From Planctomycetota bacterium (GTDB lineage: Bacteria > Planctomycetota > UBA1135 > UBA2386): a stretch of 34,294 nt of DNA. Positions 7,284-15,911 of the stretch are shown one piece after another (position 1 is the first letter of the stretch; each line of letters opens with the position of its first letter). A program made the translations under genes and the position numbers. The stretch covers positions 1-34,294 of the forward strand of contig JAEUHU010000265.1 of the NCBI GenBank assembly GCA_016793305.1, written 5' to 3'. Below the pieces are notes generated by a model. It was not told where the DNA came from. It worked only from the letters and a program-made list of their open reading frames with translations, and did not search any database.

Positions 7284-10200
7284 ATGCCCGCCCTCGTCCG
7301 TTCCGTCGTGCTGGCGCTGCTGCCAGCGGCCCTCACCGCCCAGAGCGAACGTGCGCCCGAGGCCTTCCAGCTGGCCGTCGGGCTGCAGCAGCGCGGCCTG
7401 CACGACGAGGCGGCACGCCACTACGAGACCTTCCTGGCGAAGGAGCCGAAACACCGGCTCGCCGCCGAGGCGCACTACCGGCTCGGGCTGTGCCAGATCG
7501 AAGGACAGCGGCGCGACCAGGCGATCGCGTCGCTCGTGCGGGCGGCTTCGCTCGGCGGCAAGGACTTCGCGTTGCTGCCGGAGTGCCGCTACCGGCTCGG
7601 CGGCCTGCACGCCCAAGCGGGCGACCACGCGGCGGCGGCGGCCCAGTTCGAAGCGCTCGCGCAGAGCGTGCCGAAGGACCACTACCTGCTCGCGGCGGCG
7701 TGGTTCGCGGCCGGCGAAGCACGGCGCGAACTCGGCGCCGAGCCCGCGGCGGTGGCGGCGTTCACCGCCGCAGCGGCGGCCGCGGAAGGAGGCGAACGCG
7801 CGGCCTACCGCTTCCCGGCGCTCTACCAGCTCGGCTTCGCGCAGCTGCGCAGCCAGCAGCTCGCAGCAGCCGCGGCGACGTTCACCAGCGCCGCCGGTGC
7901 CGCCGCCGACGGGCCGGCGAAGGCCGAGTGCCACTACCTGGTCGGCGACACGCTGCTGCGGCTGCAGGAATGGGACGCGGCGGCGGCGGCGTTCGCGCGG
8001 GTCGACAAGCTCGGCGGCGAGTACGCCGACGACGCGTGCCTGGGGCTTGGCTTCGTGCAGGTCGGGCGCGGCGACGGCAAGGCTGCGGCGCTGGCGTTCG
8101 GGGCGCTGCTCGAGCGCTTCCCGGACTCGCCGCACCAAGGCCTCGCTCGCCTCGAGATGGGGCGGGCGCTGGTGCAGACGCAGCAGGCGGCACCTGCCGA
8201 GGCCGCCCTGCAGCCGTTGCTCGCCGACGGGGTCGACGCGTCGCTGCAGCGGCAAGCACGCGAACTGCTCGGCCTGTCGGCGCTGGCCAGTGGTGCGGGC
8301 GAACGCGCGGTGGCGGCCCTGCAGCAGTCCTTCGCCGACGCCGAGCCCGGCGAGAAGCCGCGGCTCGCCTACGCGCTCGGTGAAGCGTTGGCGAGCGTGC
8401 AACGCTGGCAGGAAGCCGTGGCCGCGTACGGCGAGGTCCCGGCGACGGCGCCGGCGGAGCTGCGTGGCGACGCGGCCTACGGGGCCGGCTTCGCGCTGCA
8501 CGCACTCGGCCGGTTCGAGGAGTCGTTGGCGCGGGCCGAGGCGGTGTTGGCGATCGAGCCGCCGCACCGGCTCGCTGCCGAGGCGCAGCTCGCGGTCGCC
8601 GAGAACCTGTTCGCGCTGCGGCGCTACCAGGACGCGATGCCGCGCTACCGCGCGCTCGTCGGTGGGCCGCACGGGACCGTCGCGGCGTGGAAGTTGGCGT
8701 GGTGCGAATACCTCGCCGGCGACAAGCGCTCCGCCGGCGCCGCGTTCGCCGCGATCGCGACGAAGGAAGGGCCGCACCAGGAGGAAGCGCTGGCGATGCA
8801 GGCGCTGGCGTTGCTCGAAGCCGGCGACGACGACGCGGCGCTGCAGGCCGCCGATCGCTACCGCGTGCGCCACCAGGGCGGCGTGTTCCTGGATCGCACC
8901 GAGCGCACCGCCGCGCGCGTGCTGAAGCGGCGCGGCGACCTCGCCGGGGCGCAGCAGCGCCTGCAGCGGGCCGCCGAAGCGAGCCGGCAGCGCGGCAGCG
9001 CCGAGGCGATCGCCGACGCGCTCGAGCAGGCCGAGATAGCCTACCAGCAGGGCGACTTCCAGAACGCCGCGACCGGCTACCAGGCCCTGGCGGGCCGCGA
9101 CGACCAAACGGGTGCGCGCGCCGCCGCGGGGCTCGCCTGGTGCGCGTTCGAGCTCGGCGACGACGCCGGTTGTGCCGCTTCGATCGAGCGGGCGCTCGCG
9201 CATGGTCACAACGACGCCGAACGCTGCGGCCTGCGCGAACTGGCGGTGGCCCTGGCGCACCGGCAGCAGGACTGGCCGCGCGCGATCGTGGCGGCGGAGA
9301 CGTTCCTGCGCGAGCACGGTGCGAGTGCCGCGGCGCCGTCGGTGCGGTTCGCGCTCGGCACCGCCGCGGCGCGCGCTGGCGACCATGCCCGCGCCGGCAA
9401 GGTGCTGGGCGAACTGGCTGCGGCAGGCGGCCATGCGCGCATGGACCGGGTCCACTACGAGCTCGCCTGGGCGCGGCGGCGCGGTGGCGACGAAGCGGCG
9501 GCACTCGCCGCGTTCGCCGTGGTGCAGTCGAGCGAGGACGTGGAGCTCGCCGGTGAAGCGCGCCTGCACCTCGGCACCGCGGCGCTGGCGAAGGGCGAGC
9601 TGCCGCAGGCTGGCGAGCTGCTACTCGCGGTGCAGGGCAGCCATCGGGAACGGGCCCTCTACGAGCTCGCCAGCGCCGAGTTCGCGGCGGCGGGCGCACG
9701 ACCCGAGGCGCTGGGCCGAGCCCTGCAGCACTTCCGCGCGGTGCTCGCCGTCGGCGGCGAACACGCCGGCGAGGCGCGCTTCTTCGCGGCCGAGTGCGAA
9801 CGCACGCTCGGCCGGCCACTGCCGGCCCTCGAGCTGCTGCGCGAACTGCTCGCGGCCGAGCCGAAGCACGCGCGCGCGGCCGCCGCCCGGCTGCGGCTCG
9901 GCGAGCTGGCGGTGCTGGCAGGGCAGCCAGCCCTCGGGATCCCGGCGCTGCAGGAGTTCCTCGCCGCCGAGGACGTGCCGGTGGTCGATCGTGCGCGCGC
10001 CAACCTGTGGCTCGGCCGCGCGCGCATGGCGCAGCGCGACCACGACGGGGCCGAGGCGAACTTCGTCGTGGTCACCGAGACCAGCGACGGCGAGCTCGCC
10101 GCGGAGGCGCAGTTCCGGCTCGGCGAGAACCGGCGCGCCCGCGGCGACCTGCGTGGTGCCGTCGACGCGTTCGTCAAGCTGCCGATCCTCTACGGCCACG

Positions 10201-10391
10201 CGCGCTGGGTCCGGCAGGGCCTGCTGCAGGCGGGCCGCACCTACGAGCAGCTCGGCCAGAAGGACAAGGCGGCGCGCTTCTTCGACGAGCTGCGCACGCA
10301 ACACCCGGACAGTGACGAAGCCCGTTCGCTCGGCGGCGGCGCGAGCGAACCCCAGAAGCAGGGCGGTGCAGGGCCGCAGGACGCACGATGA
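7284..10391 (+). CDS. Large exported TPR-repeat protein, first gene of a Tol/Exb-like cluster
   Basis: A 1035-residue protein made almost wholly of tandem tetratricopeptide-like helical hairpins after a Sec signal peptide (cleavage ALTA/Q20). Repeats of the form AAEAHYRLGLCQIEGQRRDQA recur along the chain, including around residues 70-90, 285-300 and 930-960. The last segment (AEAQFRLGENRRARGDLRGA, later LRTQHPDSDEARSL) has the style of the CpoB/YbgF and BamD TPR domains, which end with phrases on peptides, yP and AxxxL. It is secreted and presumably periplasmic. Its stop codon overlaps the ExbB start (ATGA), so it is co-translated with the channel gene. In Tol-Pal systems the TPR protein CpoB is encoded with tolQRAB, which suggests an equivalent partner here, but sequence identity to CpoB is not shown. 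The 209-base upstream gap has no convincing promoter for this strand. Confidence 0.88.
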   Translation: MPALVRSVVLALLPAALTAQSERAPEAFQLAVGLQQRGLHDEAARHYETFLAKEPKHRLAAEAHYRLGLCQIEGQRRDQAIASLVRAASLGGKDFALLPECRYRLGGLHAQAGDHAAAAAQFEALAQSVPKDHYLLAAAWFAAGEARRELGAEPAAVAAFTAAAAAAEGGERAAYRFPALYQLGFAQLRSQQLAAAAATFTSAAGAAADGPAKAECHYLVGDTLLRLQEWDAAAAAFARVDKLGGEYADDACLGLGFVQVGRGDGKAAALAFGALLERFPDSPHQGLARLEMGRALVQTQQAAPAEAALQPLLADGVDASLQRQARELLGLSALASGAGERAVAALQQSFADAEPGEKPRLAYALGEALASVQRWQEAVAAYGEVPATAPAELRGDAAYGAGFALHALGRFEESLARAEAVLAIEPPHRLAAEAQLAVAENLFALRRYQDAMPRYRALVGGPHGTVAAWKLAWCEYLAGDKRSAGAAFAAIATKEGPHQEEALAMQALALLEAGDDDAALQAADRYRVRHQGGVFLDRTERTAARVLKRRGDLAGAQQRLQRAAEASRQRGSAEAIADALEQAEIAYQQGDFQNAATGYQALAGRDDQTGARAAAGLAWCAFELGDDAGCAASIERALAHGHNDAERCGLRELAVALAHRQQDWPRAIVAAETFLREHGASAAAPSVRFALGTAAARAGDHARAGKVLGELAAAGGHARMDRVHYELAWARRRGGDEAAALAAFAVVQSSEDVELAGEARLHLGTAALAKGELPQAGELLLAVQGSHRERALYELASAEFAAAGARPEALGRALQHFRAVLAVGGEHAGEARFFAAECERTLGRPLPALELLRELLAAEPKHARAAAARLRLGELAVLAGQPALGIPALQEFLAAEDVPVVDRARANLWLGRARMAQRDHDGAEANFVVVTETSDGELAAEAQFRLGENRRARGDLRGAVDAFVKLPILYGHARWVRQGLLQAGRTYEQLGQKDKAARFFDELRTQHPDSDEARSLGGGASEPQKQGGAGPQDAR

Positions 10392-11110
10392 CCACGCCAC
10401 AGGAACCGACCTTCGCCACGCTCGGCGAGTTCTTCACCGCCGGTGGACCGCTGATGTGGCCGATCCTCGGCTGTTCGGTGGTCGTGGCCGGCCTCGCGCT
10501 CGAACGCTACCTGAGCCTGCAGAAGGGCCGCGTGCTGCCGCCGGTCGTCGTCGACGCGGTCGAGCAGGTCGTGCAGGGCCGGGCTTCGGTGATCGAAGCG
10601 GGCATCGCCGAAGCGACGGCGCCGGCCGCGCGCGTGCTGGCGGCCGGGCTGCGCCGGCGCGGGCGCCTGCTGGCCGACGTCGAGAAGGCGATGGAGGACC
10701 GGCTCGCCACCGAGGCCGCGCGGCTGCGCGGCCCCGTGCGCGGCATCGTGGTGGTGGCGTCGGTGGCGCCGCTGCTCGGCCTGCTCGGCACGGTGCTCGG
10801 CATCGCCGACGCGTTCGCGGTGGTGGAGCAGACGGGGCTCGGCAAGGCCGACAGCAGCGAAGCGCTGGCGAAGGGCATCAAGGTCGCGCTCTACACGACG
10901 ATCTTCGGTCTGTTCGTGGCGATCCCGGCGACGCTGCTCGCGGCCCACCTGCAGGGCCGGGCCCGGCGGCTCGCGGCGGCGATCGGCGAAGCCGTGGCGC
11001 CGGCGATCGAAGCGCTGGCCGCTCCGGTCGCCACTGGCGGGGGGACCACAGGTGCTGGGGCCGCCCGCGACGCGGACGCAGCCCGAGGAGAGGACACCCA
11101 TGCGGCTTGA
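10388..11110 (+). CDS. exbB: ExbB/TolQ/MotA-family proton channel protein
   Basis: A 240-residue inner-membrane protein of the TolQ/ExbB family, which uses proton flow to drive envelope machines. Three membrane segments are visible: about 21-42 (PLMWPILGCSVVVAGLALE), about 117-145 containing the family signature APLLGLLGTVLGI, and about 163-187 (ALYTTIFGLFVAIPATLLA). The cytoplasmic loop between the first two carries charged helices. AGGA at 10378-10381 lies 6 bases before the ATG. The gene overlaps the TPR gene by 4 bases and the exbD gene by 11 bases, so all three form one tightly coupled unit. Whether it works as Exb, Tol or a lineage-specific system cannot be told from this protein alone; its neighbours favour a Tol-like role. 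Confidence 0.95.
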   Translation: MTTPQEPTFATLGEFFTAGGPLMWPILGCSVVVAGLALERYLSLQKGRVLPPVVVDAVEQVVQGRASVIEAGIAEATAPAARVLAAGLRRRGRLLADVEKAMEDRLATEAARLRGPVRGIVVVASVAPLLGLLGTVLGIADAFAVVEQTGLGKADSSEALAKGIKVALYTTIFGLFVAIPATLLAAHLQGRARRLAAAIGEAVAPAIEALAAPVATGGGTTGAGAARDADAARGEDTHAA

Positions 11111-11519
11111 CGACGCGGCCGACGACGACGACGGCGGCGGGCTCAACCTGACGCCGCTGATCGACGTCGTGTTCCTGCTGCTGATCTTCTTCCTCGCCGC
11201 GACCACGTTCGCGCGCGAGGAGGTGGCGCTCGACCTGCGGCTGCCGCAGGCGAAGAGCGGCAGTGCCGCGGTCGCCGAGGCGCCGCTGGTGGTCGCCGTG
11301 TTCGCCGACGGCCGCATCCAGTGCGACGGGCGCGACTGCACGCTCGAAGCCCTCGAGCAGAAGCTGCGCGCGGCCGTGCAGCGCAACGCCGAGCAGGCGG
11401 TGCAGGTGCGCGGCGACGAGGCGGCGCGCTTCGGCAACGGCCTCGCGGTGCTCGACGCGTGCCGGCTGGCGAAGGTCAAGAAGGTCGACTTCGCGGCGTT
11501 GCCCGCGAAGGCGCGCTGA
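11100..11519 (+). CDS. exbD: ExbD/TolR-family biopolymer transport protein
   Basis: A 139-residue single-pass protein. A short acidic cytoplasmic tail (DDAADDDDGGG) is followed by NLTPLIDVVFLLLIFFLAA, the hallmark ExbD/TolR membrane helix, with Asp22 as the proton-accepting residue. Residues about 60-139 form the small periplasmic domain. The start is ATG 11100, preceded by GAGGAGAGGA (11085-11094), the best ribosome binding site in the cluster; the upstream in-frame start at 11052 lies inside exbB and lacks this. The gene ends 9 bases before the fusion protein gene. With ExbB it should form the proton-driven motor. Confidence 0.95.
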   Translation: MRLDDAADDDDGGGLNLTPLIDVVFLLLIFFLAATTFAREEVALDLRLPQAKSGSAAVAEAPLVVAVFADGRIQCDGRDCTLEALEQKLRAAVQRNAEQAVQVRGDEAARFGNGLAVLDACRLAKVKKVDFAALPAKAR

Positions 11520-11528
11520 ACGGCACGC

Positions 11529-14500
11529 ATGGCGCTCCGCGCACAGCACCGACGGTGGCTGATGCGGGCCGCGACCGCGGCCCTGCTGGTCGCCGCGGCG
11601 ATGCTGGTCGGGCTGCGGCTCGGCCGGCCGCTGCACTACAGCGACGGCGCGCAGCAACACGACGGCCGGGACCTCGCCCACGCCAGCATGGTGCAGTGGG
11701 GTTCGCCCGAACCGTGGTGCGAACTGCCGGGCCCGGTGGCGGGCCGCATCGCAGAAGCGCCGGACGGGCGGCTCGTCTACGGCCGGCTCGGGGCTTCTGG
11801 CACCAGCGACCTCGTCGTGTTCGATCCGAGCCGGCCGTTGCTGCCCCCGGAGCCGCTGTTCGCGCTGAACACCACCGCGAACGAACTGTCGCCCTGCTTC
11901 GCGGCGGACGGCCGGTTCCTGTTCGCCAGCAACCGCGACGGCGGGCGCGGCGGCTACGACCTCTACGAGGTGCCGTCGTGGCGCGGGTCGGCTCCCGCGG
12001 TGCGGCCGATCGAAGCGTGCAACACGGCACTCGACGAGAGCGACCCGGCGTGGGCGCCGGACGGCAGCCTGCTGGTGTTCGTGCGCAGCGATCGACGGAT
12101 CGACGACGGCGACGACGGCGTGCTGTGGCGTTGGACGGTCGGCGGCGAGCTCGATCCGGAACCGTTGTTCGCGCCGGGCAAGCCCGGCGCCCGGCCCGTC
12201 GATCGCGACCCGGTGTTCGCCGCCGATGGCGCGTCGCTGTGGTTCGTGCGCAAGAGCTCGGCGCGCGCGCTGCAGGTGCTGCGCACGAGCCGGCTCGGTG
12301 CCGAGTTCGCGGCGCCGCTGCCGCTCGGTGGGCCGGAGCAGCGCCTCGCCCTGCGTTCGCCGCTGCCGCGCGCTCTGGGGCGCGAACTCGCGTTGTGCGA
12401 AGCGGCCCCGCAAGCCAAGGAGCTGGTGCTCGTGCACCGCGTGCTGGCGCACGAACTGGTGCCGTGGTGGCCCGGCCAGCACCCGCTCGAGCTGCTGCTG
12501 TGGTCGGTGCTGGCCATCTCGCTGCTGGTGCTGCTGCTGCTGCACTACGGCCGGCGCTGGGCGACGCTCGACCTGGTCGCGCAATGCCTGCTGCTGTCGC
12601 TGCTGCTGCACGGCCTGTTGTTCCTGTGGCTGATGGGTGTGCAGATCGCCGGCAGCGTGCTGCCTGGCGACGACGCCGCCGACGGCTTCGAGGTCACGAT
12701 CGTCGCCGCCGCCCCGTCGGGGGGTGCGGTCGGGGCCGGCGACACCGGGGTCGCGGCGGAGGTGCAGCGGTCGATCGCCGAACGCGCGCTGGTCGCCGAG
12801 CTGCCGGGCTCGGCGGCGGTGCGTAGTACACCGGGTGCGGCGGTGGCGCCGACCGCGGCGGAGCGACCCGACCACGCGCCGACGCCGAACGACGAGCATG
12901 CGGCGGCGGCGCCGATGGCGCTGCAGGACCAGGCGGCGCCGGCCGCACTGCGGGAGGGGCGCGAAACCGAAGTGGCGCCGCAGACCCAGGTGCTGCCGGC
13001 CATGGCGGCACAGCTTCGGAACGACGCGGCAGGACTGGCCGAAGCCGCACCGCTTCAAGCGGGGAACGCGATCGAGGTGTCCGTGCCGGCTGCGGCGGCG
13101 TTGCCGATCGCTCCGCGCGAGGTGCGGGTGCCCGCACCGCCGGTTGCCGCGGCAGGGCGTTCGCTGCCGGTCGCGGCGATCGCCACCGCCGGGATCCCGG
13201 CGGCGCCCGAACTGCGCGATGCAGCGAAGCCCGGACCGAACCAGCCGGCGAGCGGAGCGCTCGCCGAAGGTCCTGCGACACCGACGGCACCGGCACCGAC
13301 ACCAGCCCTGGCCTCGGCCGTGGTCGAGGCGGCGGGCGAGCCGCTCCAGGCCGCGCGGGTGCTCGAGGCGGACAGCTCGGCAGCCGCGGTCGCCGCTGCG
13401 CCCGCGCCAGCACCGGTGGCTTCGTTGCCGCGGGTCGCGCCGACGGTTCGGCCCGTGCCGTCGCAGCACCGCACGGTTCCGTCGCCCGCGGCCGGAACGC
13501 CGCCGCGTGCCGGGGCCCGAACGGCGCCGCCTCCGACGCTGCGCGATGCCGCCGCCGATTCGCCTGCCGCTGCGGCGGCGCTCGCGGCGGCGCCGCGGCC
13601 AGAACCCAGCGCGCCGACGCCGACGCCACGACTGCAGCCCGTGCCGGCATCACCCGGGACCATGACCGCGCCAGCGCCCGTGGCGGCGACGCGCGCTGGG
13701 CATTCGCCGGCCGGTGGTTCAGCGGCCACCGTGGCTCCGCCGAGCGGCGCCTTGGTGCGCGCCACGGGCACGTCGCTCGCAGCACCGTCGGCCAAGGCCG
13801 CGGCGCCGCGTGCCTCGTCGTCGGTGGCGGTGGTGCGACCGTCGCCGGTGCTGCGCGAGCCAGTCGCGGCGAACATGCCGTCAGCGGTCGACGGCCCGGC
13901 GGCTCCGGGCTCCGCGACCCCGCGGCCGCGCCAACTGGCTGCCCTGTCGCTGGCGCCGAACCCGCTGCCGATCGGCGCGCCCGAACGCTCCCCGTGGTTC
14001 TCGGCCATGGCGCCCGAGGCACCGCTGTCGCCGCCGGCCACGCAGTTGCCGCGCGTCACCGCTGGCGAGCACGCGCCCGCGACCAGCGAACCGCTCCTGC
14101 TGGCGAGCCCGTACAGCAACCGCTTCGGCCCGGCCAAGGCAGAGGCGCTCGAGCGCTTCGGCGGCAGCGACGACACCGAACGCGCGGTGAAGAACGGGCT
14201 CGCCTACCTGGCGCGGATCCAGAACCGCGACGGGTCTTGGGGCGATCGCACCGACTACGACACGAAGTACGGCTTCGTCTACGTCGGCAAGACCGCGCTG
14301 TGCGTGCTGGCGTTCCTCGGTGCCGGCCACACGCCGACCAGCAAGACGGAACACAGTGGCGTGGTCACCGCGGCCCTGCAGCACCTGCTGGCCCTGCAGG
14401 AAGAGGACAGCGGCGCCTTCGGGCGCAGTTCGTGCTACGGGCACGGCATCGCCACCTACGCGTTGGCCGAGTGCTACGGCCTCACCAAGGACCAGGCGCT

Positions 14501-15215
14501 GCGGCGCCCGCTCGAACGGGCCCTGCAGTGGATCCTCGACCACCAAGGGCCGCGGCGCGACCGGCGCAATCGCGGCGGTTGGGGCTACTTCTCGCCCGGC
14601 CTGCGCGCCGAGGACGACTACGCGCGCGTCTCGGTGTCGGCGTGGATGATCATGGCGCTCGAGTCGGCGCGCTTGTCCGGCATCGAACTGCCGACCGAGG
14701 TGATGCCGGCGGCGCGCGAGTACCTCGAGCTCGCCTACGACCAGCCGAACGGCTGGTTCCGCTACAACCACAAGCCGAGCCGCGTCCAGTCGGCGTGGCC
14801 GACGTTGCCGGCGAGCACGCCGGCGGCCGCGTTCTGCCTGTTGTTGCTCGGCGTCGGCAAGGACGACGCGAAGGTCGCGAGTGCGGTCGACTACACCGTC
14901 GAGCGAAGGCCGCAGCGCTACCGCCGCTACCGCGACGACGACTTCGTGCTGAAGGGCCAGGGCAACGTCTACTTCTGGTACTACGCGACGCTGTGCTGCT
15001 TCCTGCAGGGCGGCGAGGCATGGCAGCAATGGAACGAACGGCTGTCGGTGGTGCTGCCGGCGGCGCAGGCGAAGGACGGCTCGTTCCCGCCGATCGACCC
15101 GTACGCCGAAGAAGCGGGCGACACCGACGACGACCGCAGCTACACGACCGCGATGTGCGTCTTGTGCCTCGAGGTCTACTACCGCTACTTCACGCCGTTG
15201 CTGCTCGGCCGCTGA
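11529..15215 (+). CDS. Fusion protein: TolB-like propeller, membrane hairpin, Ala/Pro linker, squalene-cyclase-like toroid
   Basis: A 1228-residue protein with an unusual order. (1) Signal-anchor helix at about 11-30. (2) Propeller-like region at about 40-310 with PD40/TolB-style motifs: SPCFAADGRFLFASNRDGG (121-139), DPAWAPDGSLLVFVRSD (172-188) and DPVFAADGASLWFVR (227-241). (3) Two membrane helices at about 320-340 and 347-377, joined by HYGRRW; the positive-inside rule puts both propeller and linker in the periplasm. (4) A linker of nearly 490 residues (about 380-865), mostly Ala, Pro, Val, Thr and Ser with scattered Arg, like TonB/TolA/TonB-box linkers but longer. (5) An alpha/alpha toroid from about 880 to the end, opening with the QW motif QNRDGSW (898-904) and related repeats, as in prenyltransferase/squalene-hopene cyclase folds. 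A catalytic motif for terpene cyclisation is not evident, so a binding role is likely. It directly follows exbB-exbD. Confidence 0.9.
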   Translation: MALRAQHRRWLMRAATAALLVAAAMLVGLRLGRPLHYSDGAQQHDGRDLAHASMVQWGSPEPWCELPGPVAGRIAEAPDGRLVYGRLGASGTSDLVVFDPSRPLLPPEPLFALNTTANELSPCFAADGRFLFASNRDGGRGGYDLYEVPSWRGSAPAVRPIEACNTALDESDPAWAPDGSLLVFVRSDRRIDDGDDGVLWRWTVGGELDPEPLFAPGKPGARPVDRDPVFAADGASLWFVRKSSARALQVLRTSRLGAEFAAPLPLGGPEQRLALRSPLPRALGRELALCEAAPQAKELVLVHRVLAHELVPWWPGQHPLELLLWSVLAISLLVLLLLHYGRRWATLDLVAQCLLLSLLLHGLLFLWLMGVQIAGSVLPGDDAADGFEVTIVAAAPSGGAVGAGDTGVAAEVQRSIAERALVAELPGSAAVRSTPGAAVAPTAAERPDHAPTPNDEHAAAAPMALQDQAAPAALREGRETEVAPQTQVLPAMAAQLRNDAAGLAEAAPLQAGNAIEVSVPAAAALPIAPREVRVPAPPVAAAGRSLPVAAIATAGIPAAPELRDAAKPGPNQPASGALAEGPATPTAPAPTPALASAVVEAAGEPLQAARVLEADSSAAAVAAAPAPAPVASLPRVAPTVRPVPSQHRTVPSPAAGTPPRAGARTAPPPTLRDAAADSPAAAAALAAAPRPEPSAPTPTPRLQPVPASPGTMTAPAPVAATRAGHSPAGGSAATVAPPSGALVRATGTSLAAPSAKAAAPRASSSVAVVRPSPVLREPVAANMPSAVDGPAAPGSATPRPRQLAALSLAPNPLPIGAPERSPWFSAMAPEAPLSPPATQLPRVTAGEHAPATSEPLLLASPYSNRFGPAKAEALERFGGSDDTERAVKNGLAYLARIQNRDGSWGDRTDYDTKYGFVYVGKTALCVLAFLGAGHTPTSKTEHSGVVTAALQHLLALQEEDSGAFGRSSCYGHGIATYALAECYGLTKDQALRRPLERALQWILDHQGPRRDRRNRGGWGYFSPGLRAEDDYARVSVSAWMIMALESARLSGIELPTEVMPAAREYLELAYDQPNGWFRYNHKPSRVQSAWPTLPASTPAAAFCLLLLGVGKDDAKVASAVDYTVERRPQRYRRYRDDDFVLKGQGNVYFWYYATLCCFLQGGEAWQQWNERLSVVLPAAQAKDGSFPPIDPYAEEAGDTDDDRSYTTAMCVLCLEVYYRYFTPLLLGR

Positions 15216-15249
15216 AGGGCTGATTGCGGCGAAAGTCCGCGCGGTCGGC

Positions 15250-15255
15250 TACGTT
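15250..15255 (+). promoter_or_regulatory. Candidate -10 element upstream of the SRPBCC gene
   Basis: TACGTT ends 10 bases before the ATG at 15266, the same spacing as the element before miaB. No ribosome binding site lies between. It would allow a separate, near-leaderless transcript for the last three genes of the plus-strand run. Weak on its own. Confidence 0.3.
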
Positions 15256-15265
15256 CTCGCCCCGC

Positions 15266-15874
15266 ATGTCGAACCTGCAGTTCGTGTTCAAGGCCACCGC
15301 GTTGTCGCTCGCCGGCGCCATCCTGGTCGGCTACGGCGTCGGGCTGCTGCTCGCGGACCGCTGGCACGTGACGACCAAGCACACCCTGAAGGCGGACCCC
15401 GAACGGGTCGCCGCAGCGCTGCTGGACCTGTCGACCTGGGAGCACTGGTACGGGGCCAAGGTCGACCTCGGCAACCCGACGCGGGCGGCGGTCCAAGGCC
15501 AGGCCGGCACGGTCGGGCACACGCTGGTGTGGAGCGGGCCGCTCGGCGAAGCGCGGCTGCGGCTCGCGGCGATCGAACCAGGGGCCGTCGCCTACGACTA
15601 CGGCGTGCGCAACAAGGACGGTTCGACCGGCGGCAACGGCACGGGGCGTATCGAGTACCAGACGAGCGCCGAGGGCTGCACCGTGCAATGGACCGACCGC
15701 GGCGTCTGGGACAACGTGATGCTGCGCTGGTTCGGCTGGTTCGGTGCGCTGCAGGAGCGTTGCCAGCAGATCCACGATGCGAGCCTGACCGGGCTCGAAC
15801 GGCATCTCGAGGACCAGGCGAAGGCCGGCTCGGCGCAGCCTGCCGGTGCGGGTGCCACCGAGGCACCCAAGTAG
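15266..15874 (+). CDS. Membrane-anchored SRPBCC-family protein
   Basis: A 202-residue protein with an N-terminal membrane helix at about 7-29 ([19 protein letters not shown]) followed by a START/SRPBCC-like domain. Typical features are a first strand after the anchor ([15 protein letters not shown]), then [14 protein letters not shown], the usual helix-plus-aromatic turn of polyketide_cyc2/SRPBCC proteins, and a C-terminal long helix ([20 protein letters not shown]). SRPBCC domains bind hydrophobic ligands or act as cyclases; nothing here names a ligand. The start at 15266 is chosen because an in-frame start at 15224 adds only a basic, non-conserved stretch. It lies 50 bases after the fusion gene, and the tail after about 185 is Ala/Gly-rich. 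Confidence 0.82.
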   Translation: MSNLQFVFKATALSLAGAILVGYGVGLLLADRWHVTTKHTLKADPERVAAALLDLSTWEHWYGAKVDLGNPTRAAVQGQAGTVGHTLVWSGPLGEARLRLAAIEPGAVAYDYGVRNKDGSTGGNGTGRIEYQTSAEGCTVQWTDRGVWDNVMLRWFGWFGALQERCQQIHDASLTGLERHLEDQAKAGSAQPAGAGATEAPK

Positions 15875-15911
15875 CGGACCGGTCTCGCCAGGAAGCGCTC
15901 CGTGCGCGACG

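Noticed and set aside
5389..8925. An 1178-codon open frame on the plus strand
   Set aside because: It crosses GHL10 in antisense and then the TPR gene in a wrong frame; the product shows only biased composition.
13055..14176. An antisense 373-codon frame and repeat-like Ala/Pro sequence in the linker region
   Set aside because: The repeats come from low-complexity Ala/Pro coding; no DNA-level tandem repeat or separate gene is evident.
15120..15134. DTDD in the toroid (residues 1198-1201), similar to the DxDD acid motif of squalene-hopene cyclases
   Set aside because: In cyclases the motif lies mid-toroid; here it is about 30 residues from the C-terminus in an acidic surface-like stretch, so a cyclase activity is not supported.
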